The notes under the pieces are model-generated. The model did not search any database. It worked only from the letters and a program-made list of their open reading frames with translations, and had not been told where the DNA came from. Below are positions 7,055 through 17,024 of a stretch of DNA of 39,417 nucleotides, piece by piece. Numbering within the stretch: position 1 is the first letter of the stretch; every line of letters begins with the position of its first letter. This DNA is from Rhodovibrio sp. (GTDB taxonomy: Bacteria; Pseudomonadota; Alphaproteobacteria; Kiloniellales; Rhodovibrionaceae). The DNA lies in NCBI GenBank assembly GCA_007127165.1, contig SKZV01000320.1, positions 1 through 39,417 on the forward strand, given 5' to 3'. The position numbers and the translations under genes are program-made.

Positions 7055-9136
7055 TCACCCGGACCGCAGATAGCGCACAGCCGCGTCGCGCTCGAACAGG
7101 TATAGCAGAACCCGCAGAGCCTGCCCGCGCGGGGTGCTCAACTCCGGGTCGCGCTCCAGGATCAAGCGTGCATCGTCGCGGGCGGCGGCGAGCAGATCCT
7201 CGTGCTCGGCCAGATCGGCGAGGCGGCTGTCCGGAAAGCCGCTCTGCCGGGTTCCCAGAAGCTCGCCTGCCCCGCGCAGCCGCAGGTCCTCCTCGGCAAT
7301 GCGGAAACCGTCGTCGGTCTCACGCAGGACGTTCAGGCGGGATTTAGCGGTCTCGCCCAAGGGCCCCTGATAGAGCAGGATACAACTCGACCGCTCACTG
7401 CCCCGGCCGATGCGCCCGCGAAGTTGGTGAAGCTGCGCGAGGCCGAAGCGCTCGGCATGCTCGATCACCATGACCGTGGCGGCGGGAACGTCCACCCCGA
7501 CCTCGATAACGGTGGTGGCGACCAGCAGGTCCGCCTCCCCGTCTCGGAACGCGGCCATCGCCCGGTCCTTTTCCGCCGCCTTCATCTTCCCGTGCACCAA
7601 GGCTACCCGCTCGCCAAAGCGCAGCTTCAGCGCGGCGTAGCGCTCCTCCGCTGCCGCGACTTCGCTAGTTTCGGACTCCGCCACCAGCGGGCAGACCCAG
7701 AACACCTGCTGACCCCGCGCAATCGCCCGCCCGACCCCCTCCACGACTTCGTTCAAGCGGTCCAGCGAAACCGCGCGCGTGTCCACCGGCTGCCGCCCCG
7801 CCGGTTTCTCGGTCAACCGCGAGGTTTCCATGTCGCCGTAGGAAGTCAGCATCAGCGTGCGCGGAATCGGGGTCGCGGTCATAACCAGGACATCGACACC
7901 CCGCCCCTTCGACTGCAAGGACATGCGCTGATGCACACCGAAACGGTGCTGCTCGTCGATTACCGCGATGCCCAGGTCGCGGAAGCTGACATCCTCCTGG
8001 AACAGCGCATGGGTGCCGACCACCAGCGCCACCTCGCCGCCCGCGATGCGCTCCAAGGCGCGCGCCCGCGCCTTCCCCTTATCGCGCCCGGTGAGCAGCA
8101 GAACCTCGACGCCCGCCGACTCGGCCAGCGGCTGGATCGTCGCGAAATGCTGGCGCGCCAGGATTTCCGTCGGCGCCATCAAGGCCGCCTGGAACCCAGC
8201 CTCCACCGCCGTCAGCATGGCGAGCAGAGCCACCACGGTCTTGCCGCTGCCGACATCGCCTTGCAGAAGGCGCAGCATCCGGTTAGCGCTGCCCATCTCG
8301 CCGAGGATCTCCGCGACCGCATGGCGCTGCGAACCGGTTAGTTCGAAAGGCAGCGCCGCCAGCGCCTTCTCCCGCAAATGTCCATCCCCCTGGATCGCCC
8401 GGCCCTTCAACCGCACTTGCTGGCGGCGCACCAGGGCCAGGGCGAGCTGGCTCGACAGCAGCTCGTCGTAGGCGAGCCGCTGGCGCGGCGGCGCGCTCGC
8501 AAGCAACTCCTGTTCCGATTGCGGCTTGTGCGCCGCCAGCAGGCTCTCCCGCCAAGCCTGCCAGCCTTGCTGGCACAGATAGGCGGCATCCTGCCACTCC
8601 GGCAGGTCCGGCGCACGGGAGAGTGCGGCGCGCACCGCTTTCGCCACCATCTTCGGCGTCAATCCGGCGGTGAGAGGATAGACCGGCTCCACCCCGGCGA
8701 CGCTCTGGCGCTCTTCCGGCGGCGCGACGTGGTCGGGGTGCGTCATCTGCGGCAGGCCGTGGTAATGCTCCACTTTGCCGCTGACCACGCGCATTTCGCC
8801 GACCGGCAGTATCTTTTGAAGGTACGGTCCCTTGGCGTGAAAGAAGACGAGATCGAGCGCGCCGCTATCGTCGAAGCAGCGCACCCGGTAGGGCGCACGC
8901 GGGGAACGCGGCGGCTCGTGCGCGCCGACCTCGACCGTCACGGTGGCGACGCGCCCCGGCTCCGCCTCCATGACCTTCGGAGTGTAGCCCCGGTCGATGA
9001 TCCCGCTCGGCAGGTGCCAGCACAGATCGACCACGCGCGGCCCGGCCAGCCGCTCGAACGCCTTGGCCAAGCGCGGTCCGACACCCGGCAAGGTTTCGAC
9101 ATCCGCGAAAAGGGGGTTCAGGATATCCGGTCGCAA
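7055..9136 (-). CDS. recG: ATP-dependent DNA helicase RecG
   Basis: RecG remodels stalled replication forks and branch-migrates recombination intermediates. The N-terminal wedge/OB domain begins with TLPGVGPRLAKAFERL and continues through CFDDSGALDLVFFH. The helicase core has Walker A GDVGSGKT at about residues 293-300, MAPTEILARQH (motif Ia), VIDEQHRFGVHQ (motif II), TATPIPRTL (motif III), TTVIEVGVDVP (motif V) and QLRGRIGRG (motif VI). I chose the TTG at 9136 (MRPDILNPLF), giving 693 residues, because the conserved N-terminus starts there and GGAGG lies 10 bases upstream; the frame reaches back to 9229 but the extra residues look like leader. It is divergent from sdhE-mfd, a neighbourhood common in alphaproteobacteria. 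Confidence 0.96.
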   Translation of the reverse strand: MRPDILNPLFADVETLPGVGPRLAKAFERLAGPRVVDLCWHLPSGIIDRGYTPKVMEAEPGRVATVTVEVGAHEPPRSPRAPYRVRCFDDSGALDLVFFHAKGPYLQKILPVGEMRVVSGKVEHYHGLPQMTHPDHVAPPEERQSVAGVEPVYPLTAGLTPKMVAKAVRAALSRAPDLPEWQDAAYLCQQGWQAWRESLLAAHKPQSEQELLASAPPRQRLAYDELLSSQLALALVRRQQVRLKGRAIQGDGHLREKALAALPFELTGSQRHAVAEILGEMGSANRMLRLLQGDVGSGKTVVALLAMLTAVEAGFQAALMAPTEILARQHFATIQPLAESAGVEVLLLTGRDKGKARARALERIAGGEVALVVGTHALFQEDVSFRDLGIAVIDEQHRFGVHQRMSLQSKGRGVDVLVMTATPIPRTLMLTSYGDMETSRLTEKPAGRQPVDTRAVSLDRLNEVVEGVGRAIARGQQVFWVCPLVAESETSEVAAAEERYAALKLRFGERVALVHGKMKAAEKDRAMAAFRDGEADLLVATTVIEVGVDVPAATVMVIEHAERFGLAQLHQLRGRIGRGSERSSCILLYQGPLGETAKSRLNVLRETDDGFRIAEEDLRLRGAGELLGTRQSGFPDSRLADLAEHEDLLAAARDDARLILERDPELSTPRGQALRVLLYLFERDAAVRYLRSG

Positions 9137-9285
9137 GGCGGCGGAACCTCCGGATTTGAGGGCGGTGCGGCGCTGCCCCTTGGATAGCACCGCCGCACTG
9201 CCCTGCAAACCGGGACATAGTGGGAGCACCTATTTATCGAGGTCGAGCGTTCCCAGGATCGGCGGCGAAGGCTTGAACTGCCCCC

Positions 9286-9314
9286 CTGACAGAAGCGGCG
9301 TGGCGGTCTATATC
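9286..9314 (+). promoter_or_regulatory. Candidate sigma-70 promoter for sdhE-mfd
   Basis: CTGACA (9286-9291) and TATATC (9309-9314) are separated by 17 bases and lie 34 bases before the sdhE start, in the divergent recG-sdhE gap. Both hexamers match the vegetative consensus reasonably well. Read by eye. Confidence 0.45.
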
Positions 9315-9347
9315 CATATCCATACGCGAAAACGGGAGCACTGCCGG

Positions 9348-9629
9348 ATGGACCAGCGCGAGCACGACCTTGAGACGCGGCGCAAGCGCGCCTACTTCCT
9401 ATCCTGGCACCGCGGCACGCGGGAAATGGACCTTTTGATCGGCGGATTCGCCGATAAACATCTATCGTCCTTGACCGAGGCGCAGTTGGGGCGCTACGAA
9501 ACCCTGCTTCAGGAGGCCGACAGCGACCTCTACAACTGGATCACCGGAACGGATACGCCGCCGGAGTCCATCAACAGCGACGTATTGCAACGACTGTGCA
9601 ACTTCCAAATCGATCCGGTCCACGACTGA
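9348..9629 (+). CDS. sdhE: Succinate dehydrogenase FAD assembly factor SdhE
   Basis: SdhE-family proteins promote covalent flavinylation of succinate dehydrogenase SdhA in the cytosol. The protein has 93 residues, the usual size for the family. The diagnostic RGxxE motif is present as HRGTREMDLLIGGFAD (Arg22-Gly23, Glu26), and the C-terminal YETLLQEADSDLYNWITG is the conserved second half. I chose the ATG at 9348 (MDQREHDLETRRKRAYFLSW), preceded by a GGGAG-like site; the open frame runs further upstream but lacks conservation. The 3' end overlaps the mfd start by 34 bases, implying one transcript and coupled translation. Confidence 0.95.
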   Translation: MDQREHDLETRRKRAYFLSWHRGTREMDLLIGGFADKHLSSLTEAQLGRYETLLQEADSDLYNWITGTDTPPESINSDVLQRLCNFQIDPVHD

Positions 9630-12600
9630 GCGCCCTCGGGCGCGCCTTTGCCCAGCCAGGCCGCTGGCTGGTTTCGCGCGCGCCTGAAGGGTATGACGCA
9701 TGGCTGCTGGCCGAAACGGCGGCGGAGCGCGCGGGAGCGCCGATTCTCCATGTCTCGCGGGACGACGCGCGGATGAGCCGGACCGCCGAGGTCGTGCGGT
9801 TCTTCGCGCCGAAGTGCCGAGTGCTGACCTTCCCAGCCTGGGACTGCCTGCCCTACGACCGCGTGAGTCCGCATCGCGACGTGGTGGCGGAGCGGATCGA
9901 CACGCTGATCCGGCTGATGCACGAGGACCCGCCCGAGGACGGGCTGATCGTGCTCACCACGGTCAACGGCCTGTTACAGCGCCTGCCGCCGCGCGACGCC
10001 CTGCGCTCGCGCGTGCTGATGGCTGCCGCCGGAGATCGCCTGGAGCCGGAGACGCTAACGAGCTTTTTCGCCGAAAACGGCTACGTCCGCAGCGATACCG
10101 TGGCGGAGGCCGGTGAGTACGCGGTGCGCGGCGGGATTATCGACGTTTATCCGCCGGGCGAACCGGAACCGCTCCGGCTCGACTTCTTCGGCGACGAGTT
10201 GGAGTCAATCCGCACCTTCGATCCCTTGAGCCAGCGTACCACCGGCAAACATGAGCGCATGGCGCTGAAGCCGGTCAGCGAGGTGATCCTGGATCAGGAC
10301 ACGATTGCCCGTTTCCGCACCCGCTACCGCGAACTGTTCGGCTCTCCCAAGCGCGACGATCCGCTCTATGGCTCCGTCAGCGAAGGCCGCCCCTATCCCG
10401 GAATGGAGCACTGGCTGCCGCTGTTCTACGACTCGCTGGATACGCTGCTGGACTACCTGCCAGCGCGCACCCCGGTCACGCTGGATCGCCAAGCCGAGCA
10501 AACCCGCGATCAGCGGCTGGAGACCATCCGGGACTTCTACGAGGCCCGTCTGACGGTGCAAAAGAGCGTCGAACTCGACGTGTCCTCTTACCAGCCGACG
10601 CCGCCGGATCTGATGTTCCTCTCCGGCGCCGAATGGGACGCGCGAATGGACGAGGAGCGCGCCGTCGCCTACTTCTCCCCCTTCGCGGCCCCGGAGCATT
10701 CGCGCACGACGGTGGACGGCGGCGCACGCCCCGGTCACGACTTCTCCGCCGCCCGCAAGATTGGCGAGGAGGGCGAGCCGTACCGCACGCTCAAGACGAC
10801 CATTCGCGAGGAACAAAAGGCCGGACGGCGCGTCTCCATCGCCGGCTACACCGAGGGCTCGCGCGAGCGGCTGCGCTCGCTGCTGGGCGACCAGGGGATT
10901 CAGAAGCTGGCGCTGGCGGAAAGCTGGGTGGAGGTTGAGGAGCTTCCCGCCGACGCCGTGGCGCTGGTGACGCTGGGGCTGGAGCATGGCTTTATCTCCG
11001 ACAGCGGCGCGCTGATCTCCGAGCAGGACATCCTGGGCGAGCGCATCGCCCGTCCGGCAAAGCGCAAGCGTAAAGCCGAGAACTTCCTGAGCGAGGTTTC
11101 GAGCCTGCACGAAGGCGACCTCGTGGTGCACGTCGAGCACGGTGTCGGCCGCTACGAGGGTTTGCAGGCGCTCGACGTCGGCGGCGCGCCGCACGACATG
11201 CTGAAGGTGATCTATCACGGCGGCGACCGCCTGTTCGTGCCGGTGGAGAACCTCGAAGTCCTGTCGCGCTATGGCTCCGAAGACACGGGCGCGCAGCTCG
11301 ACCGCCTGGGGCAAGGCAACTGGCAGGCGCGCAAGGCCAAGGTCAAGGAGCGGATCAAGGAGATCGCGGGCGACCTGCTGCGCATCGCCGCCGAGCGCCA
11401 AGTGCGCAAGCTGGAGCCGATGCAGCCGCCCGAGGGCAGTTACGCGGAATTCTGCGCCCGTTTCCCCTACCCCGAAACCGAGGACCAACTCCGCGCCATC
11501 GAGGACACGCTTGAGGATCTGGCCTCCGGCAAGCCGATGGACCGGCTCGTTTGCGGCGACGTCGGTTTCGGCAAGACCGAGATTGCGCTGCGGGCGGCGT
11601 TCGTCGCGGCGATGAACGGCAAACAGGTGGCGGTGATCGTTCCGACAACCCTGCTGGCGCGTCAGCACACGCGGTCGTTCCAGGAACGCTTTGCGGGCTA
11701 CCCCATCGTGATCCGCCAGCTTTCGCGCCTCGTCGCAAGCAAGGAAACCACGCAGACGAAGCAGGAGATCGCGGAGGGCAAGGCGGAGATCGTCATCGGC
11801 ACGCACGCCATGCTCGGCAAGGGCGTTCAGTTCCGCGATCTTGGGCTCGTGATCGTGGACGAGGAGCAGCACTTCGGCGTCAAGCAGAAGGAAAAGCTGA
11901 AGGCTTTGCGCGGCGACCTGCACGTCCTCACGCTGACCGCGACCCCGATCCCGCGCACGCTCCAGCTTGCCTTGTCCGGCGTGCGGGAGATGAGCATCAT
12001 TGCCACGCCGCCGGTGGACCGTCTGGCGGTGCGGACTTTCGTTCTGCCCTTCGATACGGTGGTGGTGCGCGAGGCGCTCTTGCGCGAGCACTGGCGCGGC
12101 GGCCAGACCTTTTACGTCTGTCCGCGCATCGAGGACCTGAGCGAAGTCTCGGAGCGCCTTGCCAAGGTGGTGCCGGAAGTCTCGGTCGCAGTGGCGCACG
12201 GGCAGATGGCGGCGCGCGAGTTGGAAAAGGTCATGACGGCCTTTTACGACGGCAAGTACGACGTGTTGCTCTCCACGCATATCATCGAGAGCGGGCTGGA
12301 CGTGCCGACCGCCAACACGATGATCATGCACCGGGCCGATATGTTCGGGCTGGCTCAGCTCTACCAGCTTCGCGGCCGCATTGGCCGCTCGAAGCAGCGC
12401 GGCTACGCCTACCTCACCTTGAAGCCCGGGCGGGTGCTGACGCCAAGCGCCGAGAAACGCCTGCATGTCATGCAGACACTCGACCATCTGGGCGCAGGCT
12501 TCACGCTCGCCAGCCACGACATGGACATTCGCGGCGCGGGCAACCTCTTGGGCGAAGAGCAGTCTGGCCAGGTCCGCGAGGTCGGTGTGGAGCTTTACCA

Positions 12601-13120
12601 GCAGATGCTGGAGGAGGCCGTCGCCGAAGCGCGCAGCGGCGACGAAAAAGCCGCGGTCACGGAGCTTTTCACGCCGCAGATCAACCTCGGCACCTCGGTT
12701 CTGATTCCGGAAAGCTACGTGAAGGACCTCACCGTCCGCCTGGGTCTCTATCGCCGGATCGCGCATCTGGTGGACCGTGGCGAGATCGAGGCGTTCGCTT
12801 CCGAGATGATCGACCGCTTCGGACCGCTGCCGCAGGAGGTAGAAAACCTGCTGGAGGTGGTGGCTATCAAGCGCCTGTGCCGCGATGCGAACGTGGATAA
12901 GCTGGACGCCGGACCAAAGGGAGCGGTGCTCCAGTTCCACAATGACAGCTTCCCCGATCCTGCGGGGCTCGTCGATTTCATCGGAAAGCAGGTCGGTAAG
13001 GTGCAACTTCGCCCCGACCAGAAGCTGGTCTACCGCCGTGGCTGGGACGAGCCGAAGCAACGCGTCCAGGGCGTGCGTCACCTGCTGGACCAACTCTCCC
13101 GCATTGCCCTGGCGGCATAG
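9596..13120 (+). CDS. mfd: Transcription-repair coupling factor Mfd
   Basis: Mfd dislodges RNA polymerase stalled at DNA lesions and recruits UvrA. The 1174-residue protein has the full architecture: an N-terminal UvrB-like region (APEGYDAWLLAETAAE; FPAWDCLPYDRVSPH), the CarD-like RNA polymerase interaction domain near residue 510 (HVEHGVGRYEGLQAL), a RecG-like translocase with Walker A GDVGFGKTE near 653 and DEEQHFGVKQ near 755, TATPIPRTLQLAL, then QLRGRIGRSKQRGYAYL and the C-terminal TRCF domain. Translation probably starts at the GTG at 9596, inside the end of sdhE, with no clear Shine-Dalgarno site of its own, suggesting coupling. It converges on the LysM gene with 36 bases between the stops. 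Confidence 0.97.
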   Translation: MQLPNRSGPRLSALGRAFAQPGRWLVSRAPEGYDAWLLAETAAERAGAPILHVSRDDARMSRTAEVVRFFAPKCRVLTFPAWDCLPYDRVSPHRDVVAERIDTLIRLMHEDPPEDGLIVLTTVNGLLQRLPPRDALRSRVLMAAAGDRLEPETLTSFFAENGYVRSDTVAEAGEYAVRGGIIDVYPPGEPEPLRLDFFGDELESIRTFDPLSQRTTGKHERMALKPVSEVILDQDTIARFRTRYRELFGSPKRDDPLYGSVSEGRPYPGMEHWLPLFYDSLDTLLDYLPARTPVTLDRQAEQTRDQRLETIRDFYEARLTVQKSVELDVSSYQPTPPDLMFLSGAEWDARMDEERAVAYFSPFAAPEHSRTTVDGGARPGHDFSAARKIGEEGEPYRTLKTTIREEQKAGRRVSIAGYTEGSRERLRSLLGDQGIQKLALAESWVEVEELPADAVALVTLGLEHGFISDSGALISEQDILGERIARPAKRKRKAENFLSEVSSLHEGDLVVHVEHGVGRYEGLQALDVGGAPHDMLKVIYHGGDRLFVPVENLEVLSRYGSEDTGAQLDRLGQGNWQARKAKVKERIKEIAGDLLRIAAERQVRKLEPMQPPEGSYAEFCARFPYPETEDQLRAIEDTLEDLASGKPMDRLVCGDVGFGKTEIALRAAFVAAMNGKQVAVIVPTTLLARQHTRSFQERFAGYPIVIRQLSRLVASKETTQTKQEIAEGKAEIVIGTHAMLGKGVQFRDLGLVIVDEEQHFGVKQKEKLKALRGDLHVLTLTATPIPRTLQLALSGVREMSIIATPPVDRLAVRTFVLPFDTVVVREALLREHWRGGQTFYVCPRIEDLSEVSERLAKVVPEVSVAVAHGQMAARELEKVMTAFYDGKYDVLLSTHIIESGLDVPTANTMIMHRADMFGLAQLYQLRGRIGRSKQRGYAYLTLKPGRVLTPSAEKRLHVMQTLDHLGAGFTLASHDMDIRGAGNLLGEEQSGQVREVGVELYQQMLEEAVAEARSGDEKAAVTELFTPQINLGTSVLIPESYVKDLTVRLGLYRRIAHLVDRGEIEAFASEMIDRFGPLPQEVENLLEVVAIKRLCRDANVDKLDAGPKGAVLQFHNDSFPDPAGLVDFIGKQVGKVQLRPDQKLVYRRGWDEPKQRVQGVRHLLDQLSRIALAA

Positions 13121-13156
13121 ACGGCCTGAACTGCCCTCGGAGGCCCCGCCCGCCCG

Positions 13157-14425
13157 CTACTGCGTTTCCGGCAGCACGAACACCTGCCCCGGATAAATCA
13201 GGTCGGGGTCGCGGATCTGGTCCCGGTTCGCCTGAAAAATCGTGGTGTAGAGCCAACCTTGGCCATAGGTGCGCCGTGCAATCGTCCAAAGATTGTGGCC
13301 CGGTTGTACCACGAGAACCTGCTCGCCCTCGTCCAACGTCAGCAGCGGCTGACTGTTGAACGGCGTTTCCAGCCGGGCCTGCGCGGCCCCATCCTCATCC
13401 ACCTCATCGATGCGCAGCCTGTGCAGGCCCGGCTCGATCGGGGCGTCGGGCTGGAACCGCCAACGCCCATCGGCCGAGACCACCGCCGCACCGATCACGG
13501 CATTGTTCAGGTAAAACAGGACGCGAGTGCCGACGGTGCCATAGCCCGCCAGAACCAAGTGGCCATCCGAGGTGTACTGCACGGTTTCCAACGCGAGGCG
13601 CCCCGCACGCGGCGCTGCCTCCGGCTCGGGCTGCTGCAGAACCCGCACCTCCCCGGCGCCCTCGCGCGGCACAACGGCCGCAAAGGGACGCTCTGACCGC
13701 GTTGCTGGGGTTCGGGGTGCCGTATCCGCTCGCGATGCATGACCGTCTCCTGGCTGCCTCGATTCGGCGGCGGCTTCCATTGTTGTGGCGGGTTCCGGAT
13801 TGGCGGGCGGTTCCTCCGGCGCATCGGCGGTTGTTTGCAGGCGTTGGTCATCCGGTTGCGGTTCGGTCCGTTCGGGCATCGCAACAACCACGGCATCCAA
13901 CGACTCCCGCAGCCCCCCTTCCCGATCCCGCGACTGCAAGGTCAGTTGCCGATCGCCCGGGCCCAAGCGTTGCAAGGGTACGGCGACGAACTCCCCTCTC
14001 GCATCGGTTCGGGCTTCGGCCAGCGGCTTGCCGTCCTGGAGCACGGTGATCTGCGCATCCGGCGCGCCGCGACCGGCAATCACGGACTCGCCGCTTGGCT
14101 CGACGCGGACGACGTCAAAGCTGGGACGTAACGGATCATCCTCCAACTGGCGGGCATCGAGGGAGTCCGGTTCCGCGCCCTCCGGTTCTTCCCGGGTTGC
14201 GGTTGTGGCTAGCCTCTCAGGGCCAGACGGTTGCGACCCGGCTTCCTCTTCGGACGGAGACGCCTCTACCGCGGGCGTTCCCAGGACAGGCGCTTCCTCA
14301 ACCAGCAGTCGTTCCGTGATGACGGGTGCCGAGGGTGTTTGCGGCGGCAGCACGAGATAGGCGCCGCCGAAGAGTAACGCAAACGCCAATCCACCGCCCG
14401 CTGCCACAGTCGTTTTTCTTGTCAT
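13157..14425 (-). CDS. Membrane-anchored LysM-domain protein
   Basis: A 422-residue protein beginning with a basic N-terminus and one membrane helix (about residues 8-27, GGGLAFALLFGGAYLVLPP), so most of it should lie in the periplasm. A low-complexity acidic/proline linker fills much of residues 30-270, with two beta-rich segments that resemble Ig-like or cell-wall-associated modules (SVIAGRGAPDAQITVLQDGK near 110 and HLVLAGYGTVGTRVLFYLNN near 285). The C-terminus is a LysM peptidoglycan-binding domain (VQPGHNLWTIARRTYGQG to IRDPDLIYPGQVFVLPE). I chose the ATG at 14425 (MTRKTTVAAGG) since it places the helix properly; the frame extends to 14485. The role in envelope architecture is not defined. 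It is convergent with mfd and divergent from the LOG gene. Confidence 0.85.
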   Translation of the reverse strand: MTRKTTVAAGGGLAFALLFGGAYLVLPPQTPSAPVITERLLVEEAPVLGTPAVEASPSEEEAGSQPSGPERLATTATREEPEGAEPDSLDARQLEDDPLRPSFDVVRVEPSGESVIAGRGAPDAQITVLQDGKPLAEARTDARGEFVAVPLQRLGPGDRQLTLQSRDREGGLRESLDAVVVAMPERTEPQPDDQRLQTTADAPEEPPANPEPATTMEAAAESRQPGDGHASRADTAPRTPATRSERPFAAVVPREGAGEVRVLQQPEPEAAPRAGRLALETVQYTSDGHLVLAGYGTVGTRVLFYLNNAVIGAAVVSADGRWRFQPDAPIEPGLHRLRIDEVDEDGAAQARLETPFNSQPLLTLDEGEQVLVVQPGHNLWTIARRTYGQGWLYTTIFQANRDQIRDPDLIYPGQVFVLPETQ

Positions 14426-14608
14426 ACCAGCACATTGACCCAGTCCGAGCGCCAAGCCCAACTCAGAGTAGCCCGCCCCTGACAAGGGTGCAATGTTTCC
14501 GCGGAGCTTACCACAATGCCCCTGTTGCTGATCCTTTCAAGGTAGTTCGCACGGCGATTCGGTTCGACGCCATTGACGCCAGTGTCCGCACAGGGCAAGA
14601 GTTGCGGC

Positions 14609-15193
14609 ATGGCAACTCTCAAGTCACTTTGCGTTTATTGCGGCTCCAACATGGGAAGCGAGCCGAGTTACGCGGCGCTTGCTCAATCGCTGGGGCGGCG
14701 CTGCGCCCAGCAAGGCGTGGCCATCGTGTTCGGCGGCGGCCGCGTGGGCTTGATGGGTGTGCTGGCGGAAGCGGCACTGGATGCGGGCGGGCATGTCATC
14801 GGCATTATTCCAGAGCATTTGGAACAGCTCGAAGTTGGCTATACCGAGGTCAGCGAACTGCTGGTCGTCGATTCGATGCACACGCGCAAGCGGTTGATGG
14901 CGGAGCGCTCCGACGCCTTCTGCGTGTTGCCCGGCGGGTTTGGGACGCTCGACGAGATGTTCGAGATATTGACCTGGAAGCAATTGGGGCTGCACGACAA
15001 GCCGGTGACGATCCTGGACCAGGAGGGCTTCTGGCAACCGTTGCTGCAACTCTTCGCGCATCAACATGCGTCGGGCTTCCTGCGGCCGCAACACCTCGGG
15101 CTGTTCGACGTGGTCCCGGACATCGACGGATTGTTCGAAGCGATCGCCCGCCATCCCGAACCAAGGGTCGACCTGATCGACGAACGGCTTTAA
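14609..15193 (+). CDS. LOG-family protein (TIGR00730-type nucleoside 5'-monophosphate phosphoribohydrolase)
   Basis: LOG-family proteins cleave the N-glycosidic bond of nucleotides such as cytokinin riboside 5'-monophosphate or AMP; older annotations call them lysine decarboxylases. The 194-residue protein has the Rossmann start LKSLCVYCGSNMG, FGGGRVGLMG, the MHTRK motif at residues 90-94 and the signature PGGFGTLDEMFE at 98-109. The true start is taken as the ATG at 14609 (MATLKSLCVYC), where homology should begin, with a GGGCAAGAG stretch upstream; a TTG 36 bases earlier is unlikely. In-cell substrate is unknown; a housekeeping nucleotide salvage role is likely. It stands alone, 131 bases before icd on the same strand. 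Confidence 0.93.
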   Translation: MATLKSLCVYCGSNMGSEPSYAALAQSLGRRCAQQGVAIVFGGGRVGLMGVLAEAALDAGGHVIGIIPEHLEQLEVGYTEVSELLVVDSMHTRKRLMAERSDAFCVLPGGFGTLDEMFEILTWKQLGLHDKPVTILDQEGFWQPLLQLFAHQHASGFLRPQHLGLFDVVPDIDGLFEAIARHPEPRVDLIDERL

Positions 15194-15226
15194 GCTGTAC
15201 GAAACGAGCCGTGGGACCGCATTTTC

Positions 15227-15254
15227 TTGCACCGCACATAAACCTTGCTATCTT
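15227..15254 (+). promoter_or_regulatory. Candidate promoter of icd
   Basis: TTGCAC (15227-15232) and TATCTT (15249-15254) are separated by 16 bases and lie about 70 bases before the icd ATG. A strong ribosome site, GGAGG, stands five bases before that ATG. Confidence 0.45.
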
Positions 15255-15324
15255 CGCAGCGCCTGGGCGCACCCCGTGCGGCAAGGCGGGCGCATAGCAA
15301 TATCTGGTAGAAGCGGAGGACAGA

Positions 15325-16542
15325 ATGGCGAAAGTCAAGGTCGTCAACCCGATCGTGGAACTCGACGGCGACGAGATGACCCGCATCATCTGGGACTGGA
15401 TTAAGCAGCGGCTGATCCTGCCCTACGTCGATGTCGACCTGAAGTACTACGACCTGTCCATTCAAAGCCGCGACGCCACGGACGACCAGATCACGGTCGA
15501 TGCCGCCAAGGCCATCAAGCAGCACGGGGTCGGCGTCAAATGCGCGACGATCACGCCCGACGAGGCGCGGGTGGAGGAGTTCGGCCTCAAGAAGATGTGG
15601 CGCTCGCCCAACGGAACGATCCGCAACATTCTCGGCGGCACGGTCTTTCGCGAGCCGATCATCTGCGAGAATGTTCCGCGCCTCGTGCCCGGCTGGACGC
15701 AACCCATCGTGATCGGCCGTCATGCCCACGGCGACCAATACCGCGCAACCGACTTCAAGATTCCCGGCCCCGGCAAGCTGACCATGCGCTATGAACCCGC
15801 GGACGGCGGCGAGACGGTCGAATACGAGGTCATGGATTTCAAGGCCGCTGGCATCGCGATGGGGATGTATAACCTCGACGAGTCCATTCGCGACTTCGCG
15901 CGGGCCTGCCTGAACTTTGGCGTTCAGCGGGGCTGGCCAGTATACCTCTCGACCAAGAACACGATCCTCAAGGTCTATGACGGCCGCTTCAAGGACATCT
16001 TCCAGGAAGTCTTCGACAGCGAGTTCAAGGCCGAGTTCGACAGACTGGGCATTACCTACGAGCACCGCCTGATCGACGACATGGTTGCCGCGTCGATGAA
16101 GTGGTCGGGCGGCTACATCTGGGCTTGCAAGAACTACGACGGTGACGTTCAGTCGGATACCGTCGCGCAAGGCTTCGGCTCGCTGGGCCTGATGACCTCC
16201 GTGCTCATGACGGCGGACGGCGACACCATAGAATCCGAGGCTGCCCACGGCACCGTTACGCGGCATTACCGCATGCACCAGCAGGGCAAGGAGACCTCGA
16301 CCAACCCGATCGCCTCCATCTTCGCCTGGACGCGCGGCTTGAAGTTCCGCGGCGAGTTGGACAATACGCCGGAACTGGTACACTTCGCCGAAACGCTGGA
16401 GAAGACCTGCGTCGCCACAGTCGAGAACGGCTCCATGACCAAGGATCTCGCCCTTCTCATTGGTGAGAACCAGAAGTGGCTGACGACGACGCAGTTTTTC
16501 GACGTTCTGGACACCAATCTACAAAAGGCCCTTGCCTCGTGA
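15325..16542 (+). CDS. icd: NADP-dependent isocitrate dehydrogenase
   Basis: This enzyme oxidises isocitrate to 2-oxoglutarate in the TCA cycle and yields NADPH. At 405 residues it matches the homodimeric, eukaryote-like subfamily II of NADP-IDH rather than the E. coli type. Diagnostic segments are [20 protein letters not shown] at the N-terminus, the substrate-binding [20 protein letters not shown], the [15 protein letters not shown] segment, [20 protein letters not shown] and the coenzyme-binding [20 protein letters not shown]. The ATG is preceded by GGAGG. Its TGA overlaps the GTG start of the cyclophilin gene by four bases, so the two are probably co-translated. Nothing is missing from the active site. 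Confidence 0.97.
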   Translation: MAKVKVVNPIVELDGDEMTRIIWDWIKQRLILPYVDVDLKYYDLSIQSRDATDDQITVDAAKAIKQHGVGVKCATITPDEARVEEFGLKKMWRSPNGTIRNILGGTVFREPIICENVPRLVPGWTQPIVIGRHAHGDQYRATDFKIPGPGKLTMRYEPADGGETVEYEVMDFKAAGIAMGMYNLDESIRDFARACLNFGVQRGWPVYLSTKNTILKVYDGRFKDIFQEVFDSEFKAEFDRLGITYEHRLIDDMVAASMKWSGGYIWACKNYDGDVQSDTVAQGFGSLGLMTSVLMTADGDTIESEAAHGTVTRHYRMHQQGKETSTNPIASIFAWTRGLKFRGELDNTPELVHFAETLEKTCVATVENGSMTKDLALLIGENQKWLTTTQFFDVLDTNLQKALAS

Positions 16543-17024
16543 GCAATCAACCGGAAAAACTACTCTTCGACCTTCCCGCCGGGCAGGTTGAAATCGCGCT
16601 TCGTCCCGATCTGGCCCCGAACCATGTCGCGCGCATCGTCGAACTGGTGCGCGAAGGATTTTACGACGGTACGCCGTTCCACCGCGTGATCGCTGGCTTC
16701 ATGGCGCAGGGCGGCGACCCGACCGGCACCGGCACCGGCGGATCGGGCAAGAACATAAAGGCCGAGTTCTCGCAGGAACCGTTCAAGCGCGGGACTTGCG
16801 GGATGGCCCGCGCGCAGGACCCGAACAGCGCCGACAGCCAATTCTTCATCTGCCTCGGCGATGCGGAATTCCTGAACGGGCAATACACGCTCTGGGCCGA
16901 AGTGGTTTCGGGTATGGAAGCGGTGGACGCCCTTAAAAAGGCCCCCCCGAGCCGCCGCAGCGGTATGGTCGACGACCCGGATAAGCTAATCCGCGCCCGC
17001 GTCGCCGGGGATAGTGAGAACTAG
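16539..17024 (+). CDS. Cyclophilin-type peptidyl-prolyl cis-trans isomerase
   Basis: A 161-residue cyclophilin that would catalyse proline isomerisation during protein folding. Family motifs are [39 protein letters not shown] and [20 protein letters not shown]. No signal peptide is visible, so it should be cytosolic. The start is the GTG at 16539 ([12 protein letters not shown]), which overlaps the icd stop in a GTGA arrangement; the frame continues upstream inside icd but that part is not cyclophilin. Its TAG stop codon (17022-17024) is formed by the first bases of a mosaic repeat that begins at 17021, so the original C-terminus may have been altered by the repeat. Confidence 0.94.
   Translation: MSNQPEKLLFDLPAGQVEIALRPDLAPNHVARIVELVREGFYDGTPFHRVIAGFMAQGGDPTGTGTGGSGKNIKAEFSQEPFKRGTCGMARAQDPNSADSQFFICLGDAEFLNGQYTLWAEVVSGMEAVDALKKAPPSRRSGMVDDPDKLIRARVAGDSEN

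Noticed and set aside
7202-8341. A 379-codon plus-strand open frame.
   Set aside because: It is antisense to recG; composition is that of a complementary-strand shadow.
10205-13093. A 962-codon minus-strand open frame.
   Set aside because: It is antisense to mfd, has His/Arg/Leu-biased composition typical of the complement of GC-rich genes, and shows no domain.
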